A DNA stretch of 64,000 nucleotides from Actinophytocola sp. (GTDB lineage: Bacteria; Actinomycetota; Actinomycetes; Mycobacteriales; Pseudonocardiaceae). The stretch covers positions 1 through 64,000 of the forward strand of contig WHTY01000005.1 in the NCBI GenBank assembly GCA_009377475.1. The letters are read 5' to 3'. Position numbers and translations under genes: made by a program. Positions 1-10,118 of this stretch are shown one piece after another. The notes under the pieces are model-generated. The model did no database searches. It was not told the DNA's origin and saw only the letters and a program-made list of their open reading frames with translations. Each line of letters begins with the position of its first letter. Within the stretch, counting starts at the first letter, position 1.

Positions 1-351
1 CGCCCAGGCGCACCTCTGACGGTCTCCGACCGCTCGGCCACGCCCCGGCCCGGGCTTCGTGCGCAACTGCCCGCCAATCTCCGCGCCTCGGCCCGCGCAG
101 CGACCAGACCCGAAACCGCCCTAATTCAGCGCCCTCCTAGATCGGCCTAGCGACGACGCCCCGCTCTCACAGCGAGAGCGGGGCGTTCGTTGTCGAGTGC
201 GGCCTTCGGGTGGACGTCGTTGCCTCGCTTCGCCAGGGATATTGCGCGATCGGCGCCTGATCTGCGGCCGATTGTCCGGTTCGCGGCGCAATGTGCCCGG
301 CGAGGCGACCGGGACCACGCGACGGGGCTGCTACGACGGCGCTTCGACACC
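1..351. other. Left-edge intergenic stretch
   Basis: No gene can be supported in the first 351 bases. Frame 1 on the plus strand is open from the window edge to a TAG at 148-150 (about 49 codons). The peptide is Arg/Ala/Pro-rich and low in complexity, so it may be the tail of a gene lying to the left or may be chance. The only clear structure is the hairpin at 156-186. No TPsiC-like box or other tRNA signature was seen. Confidence 0.5.
156..186. terminator. Perfect 13-bp hairpin, probable terminator
   Basis: ACGCCCCGCTCTC (156-168) is perfectly complementary to GAGAGCGGGGCGT (174-186), with a 5-nt loop. It lies about 165 bp past the stop of the minus-strand subtilase and 6 bp past a possible plus-strand stop at 150, so it could serve either side. 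There is no U-tract, which is common for actinobacterial terminators. Confidence 0.55.
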
Positions 352-3300
352 TCAGCCGATGGTGACGGTCCGCTTCGGACTGCGGGAGCCCAGGAACGCG
401 CGGTTTCCGTGGAACATCACCCGGTACTGCCGAGCGACCCTCGTCCGGTGCACGATCTGGTAGTAGCCGGTGTCCGATGTGGTGCGCCGTCCGAGCACGT
501 ACCACTTGGCCGTGCCCTTCCGGCGCGTCTGGATCACGACCCGCTTCCCAGCGAGCGGCTTGTCACTCGCTGCCCGGAAGAGCTTCCCCCGAACCGTGAC
601 TCGGTCGCCTGGCGAAATGGTGCCGGGACGTGCCCCCGCCACAACGTACGAACCCCGCAGCCGCCGCTTCGAGGCGTGGCTGAAATTGCCGTCCCTGTCC
701 TGCACCCACACCGAGAACGTGTACGTCCGGCCGGGCCGCAAACCCTTCGCCGTGACGGCCGTGCCGATGCCCGAGTACACCCGCTTACCTTCCGACCGCG
801 ACGGCGCCTGCCAACCCGCCTTCCGCCGCACCAGCACGCGGCGGAAGTCCGGGATGTCCGGCTTCGACCAGGACAGCTTCGCCTTCTTGAACCGACCCTT
901 GGCGACCAGGTTCGTCACCCGCGTCGGCGCGAGGTTCGTCGTCCGGAACGTCGTCGTGAACGGCTCAGCCTGCGCCCCCGACCCATCACGCAGGTTCTTG
1001 ACGACCACCCGATACGGGCGTGCCTCCAGCAACCGCCCGTCCGGCCGGATCGTCGCATCCTTCATGGAGGCGTCATAGGACACGGTGGCGGGCACAGCCC
1101 GGTCGGTCTGGCCGTCCACCAGGCGCACGGTCGCGCTGGTCACCGACGCCGGGTCGACGTCCCGCTCGAACCTCACCGCAGGCATCTCCGACAACGACCG
1201 GTCCCGCGCGAAGTCGAACGGCGACACCGACCGCACCCACTCCCGTTCACCGGCGGGCGTCAGCGTCGGCTCACCCTGGTACAGCACGGCCACCTCGTCA
1301 TCACGGGGGTCCGCGATGGCGAGGTCCGCATCCCCATCGAGGTCGAGGTCGCCGACCGCAAGCCCGTCCGGCGGCGAGGAGTCACCGCCGGACGAGAAGA
1401 TCGGCGACCCGAACCTGCTGTCCTCACGCTGTAGCGCGACAACTCCGAAGCCCCGCCAGTGGCCGCCCACCAGGTCGAGACGACCGTCGCCATTGACGTC
1501 CCCGGTCGTGAACGCCGGGGTCGTCAGCTTGTAGGAGTGCGGCGACGAGTCCCATTCACCGGCCTCAGTCTGGCGCAGCACCCTGATGTACCAGCCACCG
1601 CTATACGCATACAAGACGTCGTCACGACCGTCGCCGGTGACGTCGGCAACCTCGATCGAACGGATCAATCCACCTTCGGACACGAGGTGCTCGGTAAGCG
1701 TCCAGCCGTCCGCCGTCTGCTCGTGGATCAGCACGTACTGCTCGCTGAGCGAGTCCGTACGGAAACCGACGATGTCGACACGCCCGTCGCCGGTCACGTC
1801 GCCGACGGCCAGGTCCCCGCCCAGACCAGGCCCGACGTCGGTCTTGACAAGGGTGCCGTCCGACTGCTGCAGCAGGACGGCAAGGGTCAACTCCGTCGCA
1901 TCCTCGCTGAAGTAACCCGAGACAGCGATGTCGTCCAGCCCGTCATCGTTCACGTCAGCTCGCTTGAGAAACCCTGATTTGGTGGTCCCTGGCAGCACGC
2001 CCGCGCTCGTCAGCGTCCCGGTGGCGGTCTGGTGGAAGATCTCGATACCGGACCAGGTAGACGCTGCCACGTCGAGCCTGCCGTCGTCGTTCGCGTCGAG
2101 CAGCACGACGCCAGCTGACGTGGGCACCACCCTGCCGTCCGCGACGGGATACACCTCCGCCGCGCCGCGCGACCCATCGGGCTGCGTCGGGAACACCGTG
2201 AGCCCGCCGTCGGCGGCACCGTCGGCGCTTTCTTCCCTACCCACGACGATGTCTGGGCGGCCGTCGCCGGTGACGTCGCCGATCTCGACGTTGCGGACGT
2301 CCCCCGCGAGGGACTGCTCCCACTTCGTCGGGAACATGCCGACGCGCGTCCGCTGCGACGTCAGCGAGTACGGCCGGGTGTCGGGCGCGCCGTTGTAGTT
2401 GCGCACGGCGACGTACGTGGTGCCCGCGTCGACGGTCACCGTCGCGGACTCGGGATCGCCAGGACCGGCGTTGTCGACATCCCTGAGCTGCCGAAGCTCG
2501 GCGTCGTACACTGCCAGCATCGGATCGAAGTTCCCCGGGCGGGTTCCGTCGTAGCTCGGTGGCGTCAGCGTGAACTCGAGCTTGTCGACCTGGGACGACT
2601 CGATCTTGTACCAGTCGACGTCGCCCGCCGTGCCCATCGTGCCGGTCGCTGTGGCAGTGCCAGTCGATCCACGCAACTCGACCGCGCGCGACGGAACGCC
2701 GTTGGGCTCGGCCGGGCCGATCGGCGGCTGACCGAAGTCCCTGGTCGAGATGCCGCCGACCGCGCGGAAGGCGTCCACGACGCCCCAGCCGTAGTACGGG
2801 TCGATACCGCGCGGGCCCGCGTCCCGTGCCGTCCTCCGCAGCTGCCGGTGCACCCAGCCCGGCGCCCTCCTGGGGTGCTTCGCGCGCACGAGCGACGCGA
2901 TACCGGACACCAGCGGCGCGGCGAACGACGTCCCGCTGTCGATCACGTAGCGGTTTCCCGGATAGGTCGCCACGATGTTGAAACCGGGCGCGGAGACGTC
3001 AACCCAGTTACCCCAGCTGCTGAACCACGCGAGGCCGGCCGACTGATCGGTGGCGCCGACGGCCAGCGTCTCGGGGTAAGCGGCCGGATAGATCCGGTGA
3101 TTGCCACTCGTGTTGCCCGCAGCCGCCACGACAAGCGCGCCGTTGTTCCGCGCGTACTGCACCGCTTCCCGCAGCAACTCGCTGGGTGCCGTGCCACCGA
3201 GCGACAGATTGATGACTCGCGCGCCCCGGTCGGTCGCGACCTTGATGCCATCGGCGATGTCCCAGTCCGTGCCGTTGCCGTCCTGATCGAGCACCTTGAT

Positions 3301-3966
3301 CGGCATGACCCTGCCGTTCCAGGCCGCGCCCGCGATGCCCTCGCCGTTGTTGGTCTGAGCGGCCGCGATGCCGCTGACCATCGTGCCGTGCCCGTTGTCG
3401 TCAATCGGCGCGCGGCCAGGGTTGAGCACGTTGTAGCCGCCGACCAGCCTGCGAGAGAGGTCAGGGTGGCGCGCGTCGACGCCGGTGTCGACGACGGCGA
3501 TCACTTGGCTCCTGGCGTCCTTGACCCGGTTCCACGCCAGGTGTAGCCGCAGTTTCCGCAGGTAGCCTTGGTCCCCTTGGGTGTATGCCGGGTCGTTCGG
3601 CCGAGCAGTCGCGCTGCGGATGTGGTTCAGCTCGACGTCCGCGACCGCGTCGTCGTTCGCCAGCGAACGCGCCACGGCCTTGGCCCTGCCCGGGGCACGG
3701 ACCAGCTCGTACGAGAGCCCCGGCAGCGTTGTCACCCGGGTGGCGCTGTACCGCGCCACGGCGTTGCGCTTCGCCGAGACCGACGCGCCCCGCGCGAACT
3801 TCACCAGCAGCGTGTCCGGATCCGCGGTGCTGTCCTGGTTCTTGGTCGTAGGTTCTGGTGCCGCCAACCGTTCGACGTCGAAACCGGGATTGGCGGCCAC
3901 CGCCGGAACCGGTGTGAGTGGAACAACGAGGACAACAAGTGAGGCAGCGAGCAACCGGCGTAACAC
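352..3966 (-). CDS. Secreted S8 (subtilisin-like) serine protease with VCBS/FG-GAP repeats
   Basis: Extracellular serine endopeptidase, 1204 aa. A Sec signal peptide spans residues 1-25 (MLRRLL start, hydrophobic core, AVAA end). Triad visible: Asp160 (AVVDTGVD), His193 (NGHGTMVSG), Ser347 (SGTSFAAPLVSG); oxyanion Asn285 (AAAGN). An inhibitor-like propeptide precedes the catalytic domain. After about residue 410 come a PPC-like beta domain (to about 540), a run of FG-GAP/VCBS repeats with DVTGDGRxDI calcium-loop motifs (about 550-890), an Ig-like domain, an FN3 domain, and a C-terminal beta domain of the kind found in actinomycete secreted proteins. Most subtilases are 400-600 aa, so the extra mass is adhesive or propeller-like. 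It lies 134 bp downstream of ppx and is probably transcribed separately. Substrate unknown. Confidence 0.93.
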   Translation of the reverse strand: MLRRLLAASLVVLVVPLTPVPAVAANPGFDVERLAAPEPTTKNQDSTADPDTLLVKFARGASVSAKRNAVARYSATRVTTLPGLSYELVRAPGRAKAVARSLANDDAVADVELNHIRSATARPNDPAYTQGDQGYLRKLRLHLAWNRVKDARSQVIAVVDTGVDARHPDLSRRLVGGYNVLNPGRAPIDDNGHGTMVSGIAAAQTNNGEGIAGAAWNGRVMPIKVLDQDGNGTDWDIADGIKVATDRGARVINLSLGGTAPSELLREAVQYARNNGALVVAAAGNTSGNHRIYPAAYPETLAVGATDQSAGLAWFSSWGNWVDVSAPGFNIVATYPGNRYVIDSGTSFAAPLVSGIASLVRAKHPRRAPGWVHRQLRRTARDAGPRGIDPYYGWGVVDAFRAVGGISTRDFGQPPIGPAEPNGVPSRAVELRGSTGTATATGTMGTAGDVDWYKIESSQVDKLEFTLTPPSYDGTRPGNFDPMLAVYDAELRQLRDVDNAGPGDPESATVTVDAGTTYVAVRNYNGAPDTRPYSLTSQRTRVGMFPTKWEQSLAGDVRNVEIGDVTGDGRPDIVVGREESADGAADGGLTVFPTQPDGSRGAAEVYPVADGRVVPTSAGVVLLDANDDGRLDVAASTWSGIEIFHQTATGTLTSAGVLPGTTKSGFLKRADVNDDGLDDIAVSGYFSEDATELTLAVLLQQSDGTLVKTDVGPGLGGDLAVGDVTGDGRVDIVGFRTDSLSEQYVLIHEQTADGWTLTEHLVSEGGLIRSIEVADVTGDGRDDVLYAYSGGWYIRVLRQTEAGEWDSSPHSYKLTTPAFTTGDVNGDGRLDLVGGHWRGFGVVALQREDSRFGSPIFSSGGDSSPPDGLAVGDLDLDGDADLAIADPRDDEVAVLYQGEPTLTPAGEREWVRSVSPFDFARDRSLSEMPAVRFERDVDPASVTSATVRLVDGQTDRAVPATVSYDASMKDATIRPDGRLLEARPYRVVVKNLRDGSGAQAEPFTTTFRTTNLAPTRVTNLVAKGRFKKAKLSWSKPDIPDFRRVLVRRKAGWQAPSRSEGKRVYSGIGTAVTAKGLRPGRTYTFSVWVQDRDGNFSHASKRRLRGSYVVAGARPGTISPGDRVTVRGKLFRAASDKPLAGKRVVIQTRRKGTAKWYVLGRRTTSDTGYYQIVHRTRVARQYRVMFHGNRAFLGSRSPKRTVTIG

Positions 3967-4100
3967 GGGCGAGGTTCCCCCAGCGAGTCAAATCGGACAG
4001 TAAAGAAATCCGCGCCAGACTTTAGCTGAATCGGGTGATGGGAGGGATAACGAACCGGCAACGCCGCCGAGGTAAGGATCACATCGCGCTTCAGCGCCGC

Positions 4101-5057
4101 CTACTCCGCCAGTGACAGCGCGATGCCGTCCAGGATGTCGTGCTCGCTGACCACGAGGTCGCTCGGGCCACCCCGACGGGCCAGTTCCTCGGCGATCACC
4201 TGCACGATCAGCGCGCCGCCGCCGATGACGTCCACCCTGCCCGGGTGGATCACCGGATTGGCCGCGCGGGTGTCGTGGTCCGCCGCCAGCAACGACGACG
4301 CGGTGCGCTCCAGGTCGGCCGGGGTCAACGTCGACAGGTGGGTGCACTCGGCGTCGTACTCGGCCAGCTCCTGCGCGACCGCGGACAGCGTCGTCACGGT
4401 GCCCGCCACTCCGATCCACGTCTTGGCGCGGGAGACGTCGACGACGTCGAACGCCTCGGCCAGCACCTCGGCGGCGAACTCGCGGGACGCCTGGATCTCC
4501 TCGGCGGTGGGCGGGTCGGAGCGCAGCGTCCGCTCCGTGATCCGCACGCAGCCGATGTCCACCGACTTCGCGGCGAGGACGTTGGCCTTCCTGCCGTCCC
4601 ACTCACCAAGCACCAGCTCGGTCGACCCGCCGCCGACGTCAACGACGAGGAACGGCCCGTCGTCCGGGTCCTGCTCCCCGACCGCGCCGGTGAACGTCAG
4701 CCGCGCCTCGGTGTCGCCGCTGATGACCTCGGCGCGCACGCCGAGGGTCTGTTCGGTCATGTCGAAGAAGTCGTCGCGGTTGCTGGCGTCGCGGGTGGCC
4801 GACGTCGCCACCATGCGCACCCGCTCCGCGCCCTTGCGCCGGGCGGCGATGGTGTAGGCGGCGAGCGCCTGCCGGGTGCGCTCGATGGCCTCCGGCGCGA
4901 GCCGTCCGGTGGCGTCGACGTCCTGGCCGAGCCGCACCACGCGCATCTCCCGGTGCAGGTCACGCAGGAACAGCGTGCCGTCGTAGTTCGGCATCAGCTC
5001 GGCGACGAGCAGGCGGATGGAGTTCGTTCCACAGTCGATCGCGGCAACCCGAGTCAT
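4101..5057 (-). CDS. ppx: Ppx/GppA-family exopolyphosphatase
   Basis: Cytosolic phosphatase of the ASKHA fold that removes terminal phosphate from polyphosphate, or 5'-phosphate from pppGpp. 318 aa, the short actinobacterial form (like M. tuberculosis Rv1026) without the C-terminal HD-like domain of E. coli Ppx. The N-terminal phosphate loop AAIDCGTNSIRLLVAE is clear, as is the second loop VDVGGGSTELVLG (about residues 141-153). It is the last gene of the eno-FtsB-DUF501-ppx run on this strand, 27 bp after DUF501, a conserved actinobacterial order. A link to stringent or stationary-phase polyP turnover is family knowledge; which substrate it prefers cannot be read from the sequence. Confidence 0.93.
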   Translation of the reverse strand: MTRVAAIDCGTNSIRLLVAELMPNYDGTLFLRDLHREMRVVRLGQDVDATGRLAPEAIERTRQALAAYTIAARRKGAERVRMVATSATRDASNRDDFFDMTEQTLGVRAEVISGDTEARLTFTGAVGEQDPDDGPFLVVDVGGGSTELVLGEWDGRKANVLAAKSVDIGCVRITERTLRSDPPTAEEIQASREFAAEVLAEAFDVVDVSRAKTWIGVAGTVTTLSAVAQELAEYDAECTHLSTLTPADLERTASSLLAADHDTRAANPVIHPGRVDVIGGGALIVQVIAEELARRGGPSDLVVSEHDILDGIALSLAE

Positions 5058-5084
5058 GCGCCTCAGGGTAACGACGCCGCTGTG

Positions 5085-5585
5085 TCACGACGCCGCGCAG
5101 TCGCCGGACGGCCAGTCGCCGCGCAGCAGTTCGTACGTCTCGTCCCCGAACGGGTTCACGCCTGGGCCCACCGCGAGCCGGTGCGCCAGGTGGACGTGCA
5201 GGCACTTCACGCGGGTGGGCATGCCGCCGGCGGAGACCTCGTGGCCCAGCGACTCGATCGCGTCGCGTTCCGCTAGATACGACTCGTGCGCCGTGCGGTA
5301 GGTGGCGGCGAGGTCGTCGTCGGTGGCGAGCCGGTCGGTCATCTCGCGCATGATCCCGGACGCCTCCAGCCCGCCGACGAGCGAGCACAGCCGGGGGCAG
5401 GTGAGGTAGTACAACGTCGGGAACGGGGTGCCGTTCTCCAGCCGGGGGTTGGTCTGCACCACGGCGGGATGCCCGCTGGGGCAGCGCGCCGCGATCGCCC
5501 GCATCGCCCTCGGCGGCCTGCCAAGCTGCTCGGCGACGACGACGCGGTCGGCCTCGGTGACGGGTTCGAACCGGGTGTCCTGCAC
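5085..5585 (-). CDS. DUF501 domain protein
   Basis: 166-aa cytosolic protein of the DUF501 family (like Rv1025), function unknown. It has the conserved core PRLENGTPFPTLYYLTCPRL near residues 48-67, the later motif GGMPTRVKCLHVHLAHRLA, and conserved Cys residues in TCPRLC and KCLH that could bind metal. The start is GTG (VQDT) with no strong Shine-Dalgarno. It sits between the FtsB-like gene and ppx, as in mycobacteria; that conserved placement hints at envelope or polyphosphate biology but proves nothing. The 185-bp spacer before it holds a large palindrome and 21-bp repeat units. Confidence 0.9.
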   Translation of the reverse strand: MQDTRFEPVTEADRVVVAEQLGRPPRAMRAIAARCPSGHPAVVQTNPRLENGTPFPTLYYLTCPRLCSLVGGLEASGIMREMTDRLATDDDLAATYRTAHESYLAERDAIESLGHEVSAGGMPTRVKCLHVHLAHRLAVGPGVNPFGDETYELLRGDWPSGDCAAS

Positions 5586-5649
5586 GGGAGAAGATTACGG
5601 AACGCGGTGGGTCACCGGCCGGGCGGGGCCGCGGGCGCGCGGCGTCGAT

Positions 5650-5732
5650 GTTGATCAGCATCCTGCGCGCTGTGACCACATGACGTCCGCTTCGTCCGGT
5701 TCTGGTGGTCACAGTCCGCAGGAAGTTGATCG
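5650..5732. repeat. Large interrupted palindrome with TTGATC ends
   Basis: Left arm blocks GTTGATCAGCATCCTGCG (5650-5667) and TGTGACCA (5671-5678) pair with TGGTCACA (5706-5713), CGCAGGA (5717-5723) and an imperfect TTGATC end (to 5732). Similar TGATC-ended palindromes occur at 25114-25196 and 44655-44704. It lies 3' of the FtsB-like gene and 5' of DUF501. Confidence 0.6.
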
Positions 5733-5766
5733 ACTCGAGGAACACGGCGTCGTGAACGGGGGACAC
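5725..5766 (-). repeat. Two 21-bp repeat units (GTGTCC family)
   Basis: Read on the minus strand, 5766-5746 is a 21-bp unit opening GTGTCCCCCGTTCACGAC, and 5745-5725 is a diverged unit opening GTGTTCCTCGAG that merges into the neighbouring palindrome arm. The first unit matches the arrays near ksgA. It starts 5 bp beyond the FtsB-like stop codon. Confidence 0.6.
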
Positions 5767-5770
5767 GGCG

Positions 5771-6310
5771 CTAGCCGGCGCTGGACGGCTCTTCCGTCGC
5801 GCTGCGCCACAACTCCTCGTACCAGGTCGCCGAGCCGCCGTCGCCGCGTCCGTCGCCCTCACCGGAGCCGCGAACGCCGTCGCCGGGCAACTGCACGATG
5901 TACGGCGTCTCCCCCGGCAAGACATACCGCAGCCGCCGCCTCGCCTCCGCCTCGATCTGCGCGGGATCGGACAGCTCCGCCTTGCGGCGTTCGAACTCCG
6001 CGACCTGCTCGCGCAACTGCTCGGCGCGTTCGGTCTGCTCGGCGATCTCCGCGCGCTGTGACAGGTACGTCCGCAGCGGGACCGCCAGCGTGAAGGCGAG
6101 CGCGCATACCACGAGCGCGGCGATCGCGGCACGCCGAGTGGTCGAGAGCCCGAGCGTGCGCGCGGCGGACGCCATCCGCTTGGAGTGCAGGCTGGCCCGC
6201 AGCCGTGCCCGCGCCGAGCCGGAGCCGACGACCCGGCGGGGCCGCCGGGAAGGGCCGGAGGATCTACCGCCCGGCCGCTTCCCGTCGCGCGAACGCCCTC
6301 TGCTGGCCAT
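5771..6310 (-). CDS. FtsB/DivIC-family septum formation initiator
   Basis: Bitopic membrane protein of the divisome, 179 aa. A basic cytoplasmic N-terminus (about residues 1-60, rich in R/S/G) is followed by one transmembrane helix (about 61-78, AAIAALVVCALAFTLAVPL), then a coiled coil (about 80-115, with EIAEQTERAEQLREQVAEFERRK-like heptads, shown here only in outline). The conserved C-terminal motif RRRLRYVLPGETPYIV is present. FtsB-type proteins pair with FtsL and FtsQ to activate septal peptidoglycan synthesis. It lies 6 bp after the enolase stop, so the two are almost certainly co-transcribed, as in mycobacteria (Rv1023-Rv1024). The long basic N-terminus is typical of actinobacterial forms. 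Confidence 0.92.
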   Translation of the reverse strand: MASRGRSRDGKRPGGRSSGPSRRPRRVVGSGSARARLRASLHSKRMASAARTLGLSTTRRAAIAALVVCALAFTLAVPLRTYLSQRAEIAEQTERAEQLREQVAEFERRKAELSDPAQIEAEARRRLRYVLPGETPYIVQLPGDGVRGSGEGDGRGDGGSATWYEELWRSATEEPSSAG

Positions 6311-6316
6311 GCCCGA

Positions 6317-7630
<1,314 letters not shown>

Positions 7631-7747
7631 TCAACTCCCCCACAGAGCCTAGCTGGCGATGTAGATCACCCGTACGAGGCACGCGGAAGCGGGGCACGTC
7701 CGGGGCACTTCCGGGGGCGTGGCGGTGCACGGCACGCGGAACGGCGG

Positions 7748-8215
7748 CTACTCCGGGCGGATCTCGCGCCAGCCGGTCGGCAGCTCGACGGTGTCGGACA
7801 CGTGCTGCCAGAACGTCCAGCTGTTGCCGCCGATGTCCTCGATGGTGAATATCCGCGCGCCGTACGGCTGGTCCTGCGGCTGCGACACGTCGACGTCGGG
7901 CAGCGCGGCCTGCACTCTGGCGTGCTGTTCGTCGACGTCGTCGACGAAGACGATGTTGAGTTGCCCGACAGGACCGTCGACGCCCTTGGTCGCCCAGTAG
8001 TCAGCGCCCACCCCGGCCAGCTGCACCTCGTTGTCGCCCGCCAGCACCGACGCCTGGAAGACGTTGCCCGCCGAGTCGACGTAACGGACCCGCTCGGTGA
8101 AGCCGAAGGCCCGGACCAGCCAGTCGAGCGCTGCCCCCGCGTCGGCGTAGTACAGGTACGGAGCGAGACCGAGATACCTGGGTGTCACGTTCCGTTCGCC
8201 GTCTTCTTCGCTCAT
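7748..8215 (-). CDS. VOC-family (glyoxalase-like) protein
   Basis: 155-aa protein of the vicinal-oxygen-chelate superfamily. It begins PRYLGLAPYLYYADAGAALDWLVRAF-type sequence (residues 11-36), the usual betaalpha opening, and carries two paired half-modules ending in YGARIFTIEDIGGNSWTF. Members include glyoxalases, dioxygenases and antibiotic-binding proteins; nothing here specifies the substrate. It is a single gene between eno and the transglycosylase, and is absent from the mycobacterial version of this neighbourhood as I recall it. Spacing (144 bp from the enolase start, 52 bp to the next gene) suggests its own transcript or read-through. Confidence 0.85.
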   Translation of the reverse strand: MSEEDGERNVTPRYLGLAPYLYYADAGAALDWLVRAFGFTERVRYVDSAGNVFQASVLAGDNEVQLAGVGADYWATKGVDGPVGQLNIVFVDDVDEQHARVQAALPDVDVSQPQDQPYGARIFTIEDIGGNSWTFWQHVSDTVELPTGWREIRPE

Positions 8216-8267
8216 AGCCCAGGAACCTTACCGGCGTCGCGACGGCGCATCACGGCAGGTCGCGCGG

Positions 8268-9086
8268 TTAGTTGGCGAGTTCGGCGTAACGATCCGCCGA
8301 GGTGAACACCTTCCGCGCGAAACCGGCGGCGTTCCCACCGTCGTGGTACTCCCGCACCGCCCGCCACCACCCATTTGGGTTAGTCAGATCCGCGTTCGAG
8401 CCGCACAGGACACGGCCCGCCGTAAGCGCGGCGTCGTCGATGTGGTGCGGGTCGGGGACCTGGCCGTCGCGCCCGGCGCGGGCGCGCCACCGCCGCCACG
8501 GCTCAGGCATGATCTGCAACGGGCCGACAGCCCTGTCCCAGCGTGCCGCGCCGTCCAGCGCGCCGTTGTCGGTGTCGCGGACCTTCGTCATGCCGTTGGT
8601 GCCGTCGCGCAGCGGGCCGAGGATCGGTGTCGCCGCCATCCCGTCGCGGCCGATGCGTCCGCCGTGCACGGTGCCGTGATCGGAGGCGACGTGGGCGATG
8701 CCCGCCACGGTGGCCCAGGACAGGCGGCAGTCCGGCGCTTCTGAGCGCATCCACATCTCGCTGCGGCCGTAGGCTTCCAATGCGCGAGCGGGGATCTTGG
8801 TGCGGCGGGCGAGCCGCTTCGCCCACGCGGTGAGTTTGTCGGCGTCGGAGGCGTTGGGGCGGTCGATCGGCGCGGGCGGCGCTGGTGACGGGGTCTTCGC
8901 GCCCGGCACCGGTCCGGCCGTCTGGGTGTCGTCGGCGGCGGGAACGTCGTCCGGTGGGGTGACGCCGACAGTCATGACGAGCACGATGCCGGTGATGACA
9001 AGCGCAACGGTTCCGGCGATCTTGCCGTACGCGATACCAGTTCCGGCAACCGCGCTGGTGCGTGTCCTCTCCGCCGGTTCGGTCAC
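8268..9086 (-). CDS. LpqU-like lytic transglycosylase family protein, catalytic Glu apparently absent
   Basis: 272-aa membrane-anchored periplasmic protein related to lytic murein transglycosylases such as mycobacterial LpqU, which has the same position beside eno. One transmembrane helix (about residues 22-44), a Pro/Ala-rich linker, then the catalytic-type domain with CRLSWATVAGIAHVASDHG (about 119-137) and GPLQIMPEPW (about 188-197). In this family the block before SDHG normally reads VES, with Glu as the acid catalyst. Here the codons read GTC GCC TCC (V-A-S), so the Glu is Ala. The GPLQIMP substrate-groove motif is intact. It could be a non-catalytic glycan-binding form, or use another acid. 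Confidence 0.8.
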   Translation of the reverse strand: MTEPAERTRTSAVAGTGIAYGKIAGTVALVITGIVLVMTVGVTPPDDVPAADDTQTAGPVPGAKTPSPAPPAPIDRPNASDADKLTAWAKRLARRTKIPARALEAYGRSEMWMRSEAPDCRLSWATVAGIAHVASDHGTVHGGRIGRDGMAATPILGPLRDGTNGMTKVRDTDNGALDGAARWDRAVGPLQIMPEPWRRWRARAGRDGQVPDPHHIDDAALTAGRVLCGSNADLTNPNGWWRAVREYHDGGNAAGFARKVFTSADRYAELAN

Positions 9087-9146
9087 CCGATCAGGTTACC
9101 GTTCGAGATCGGACGTCATGTCACAGCCCGGTCGGCGGGGCACGCG

Positions 9147-10118
9147 TCAGCGGGGCCAGTACCGCCGCCAGCCGTCCGCGTCCAGTGTCGTCGGGTCGAC
9201 ATCGTCCGCGCGTGCCGCCGCTTCGGCTGCCCTGACGTCGGCGGCGAACGCCCTGGCGGCCTCCCGCAGCTCGCCTTCCGGCTCCGCGCCAGCCCGCTTG
9301 GCCTCGGCAACGGCGCGGAACAACCGCTCGCCGACGTCGTCCCCCTGGGGGAACAGCTCGACGGGCAGGTTCGCCCGATCGGTGCGGGAGGCGAGCTTGG
9401 CCGCGAGCGCGGACGCTGGCTGGCCGAGCGCGACACCGTCCACAATGGACTCGCGCTGCTTCTCCTGCTGCTTCAGTTCTTCCCAGCGGTGTTGCTGCCG
9501 CTCGGCGGTGTGAATGCGTTCGGCGTCGGCGAACACGTGCGGGTGCCGCCCGACGAGCTTGTCCACCAGTTCCTCGGCGACGTCGTCGATGTCGAACGGC
9601 TCGTCGGCGTCCTCGGCGGCCAGCCGGGCGTGGAACAGCACCTGGAGCAGGACGTCGCCCAGCTCCTCAAGCAGCGCGGGCCGGTCGCGGGTCTCGATCG
9701 CGTCGAGCAGTTCGTAGGTCTCCTCGATGAGGTACTGCCGCAGCGAGTCGTGGGTCTGCTCGGCGTCCCACGGGCAGCCGCCCGGCGAGCGCAGCCGGTC
9801 CATCACCGCGACGGCCCGCAACAACGGCGGCAGCTCCGGCTCGATCACCGGCACGCCCGCGTCGATCAGCGCGGCGGCGGTGGGATCGGTGCGCCGCGCG
9901 GCCAGCAGCACCACCGCGCTGCGGGCGGCCTCGGCGTGCAGGTCGGCGTGCTCCGGCGCTGGCTTGGCGCCCGCGGCGAGCGCGACGGACTCGTCGACGT
10001 CCGTCACGGCGTAGAGCGCGTCCGCCGCCCGCAGCGTGGGGATGGCGTTCGCGGGCAGTGCGGGGTGTGCCGCTGGCAGCAGGACGACGGCGCAGCCGGG
10101 GTGCGGCCTGGTCGTCAC
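9147..10118 (-). CDS. mazG: Nucleoside triphosphate pyrophosphohydrolase MazG
   Basis: House-cleaning enzyme hydrolysing (d)NTPs to NMP plus PPi, 323 aa. The MazG core carries the Mg-binding pattern LIEETYELLDAIE and EELGDVLLQVLFHARLA, preceded by RSPGGCPWDAEQTHDSL, the usual MazG lead-in. About 90 residues of variable sequence precede the domain, as in mycobacterial MazG. The start is taken as GTG at 10118 because it overlaps the stop of the upstream SurA-like gene in a GTGA junction, implying translational coupling. An upstream in-frame ATG would run deep into that gene. Same order as Rv1021 before mfd. Confidence 0.93.
   Translation of the reverse strand: MTTRPHPGCAVVLLPAAHPALPANAIPTLRAADALYAVTDVDESVALAAGAKPAPEHADLHAEAARSAVVLLAARRTDPTAAALIDAGVPVIEPELPPLLRAVAVMDRLRSPGGCPWDAEQTHDSLRQYLIEETYELLDAIETRDRPALLEELGDVLLQVLFHARLAAEDADEPFDIDDVAEELVDKLVGRHPHVFADAERIHTAERQQHRWEELKQQEKQRESIVDGVALGQPASALAAKLASRTDRANLPVELFPQGDDVGERLFRAVAEAKRAGAEPEGELREAARAFAADVRAAEAAARADDVDPTTLDADGWRRYWPR

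Noticed and set aside
1..120. tRNA or rRNA fragment at the left edge
   Set aside because: No T-loop consensus or acceptor pairing could be found.
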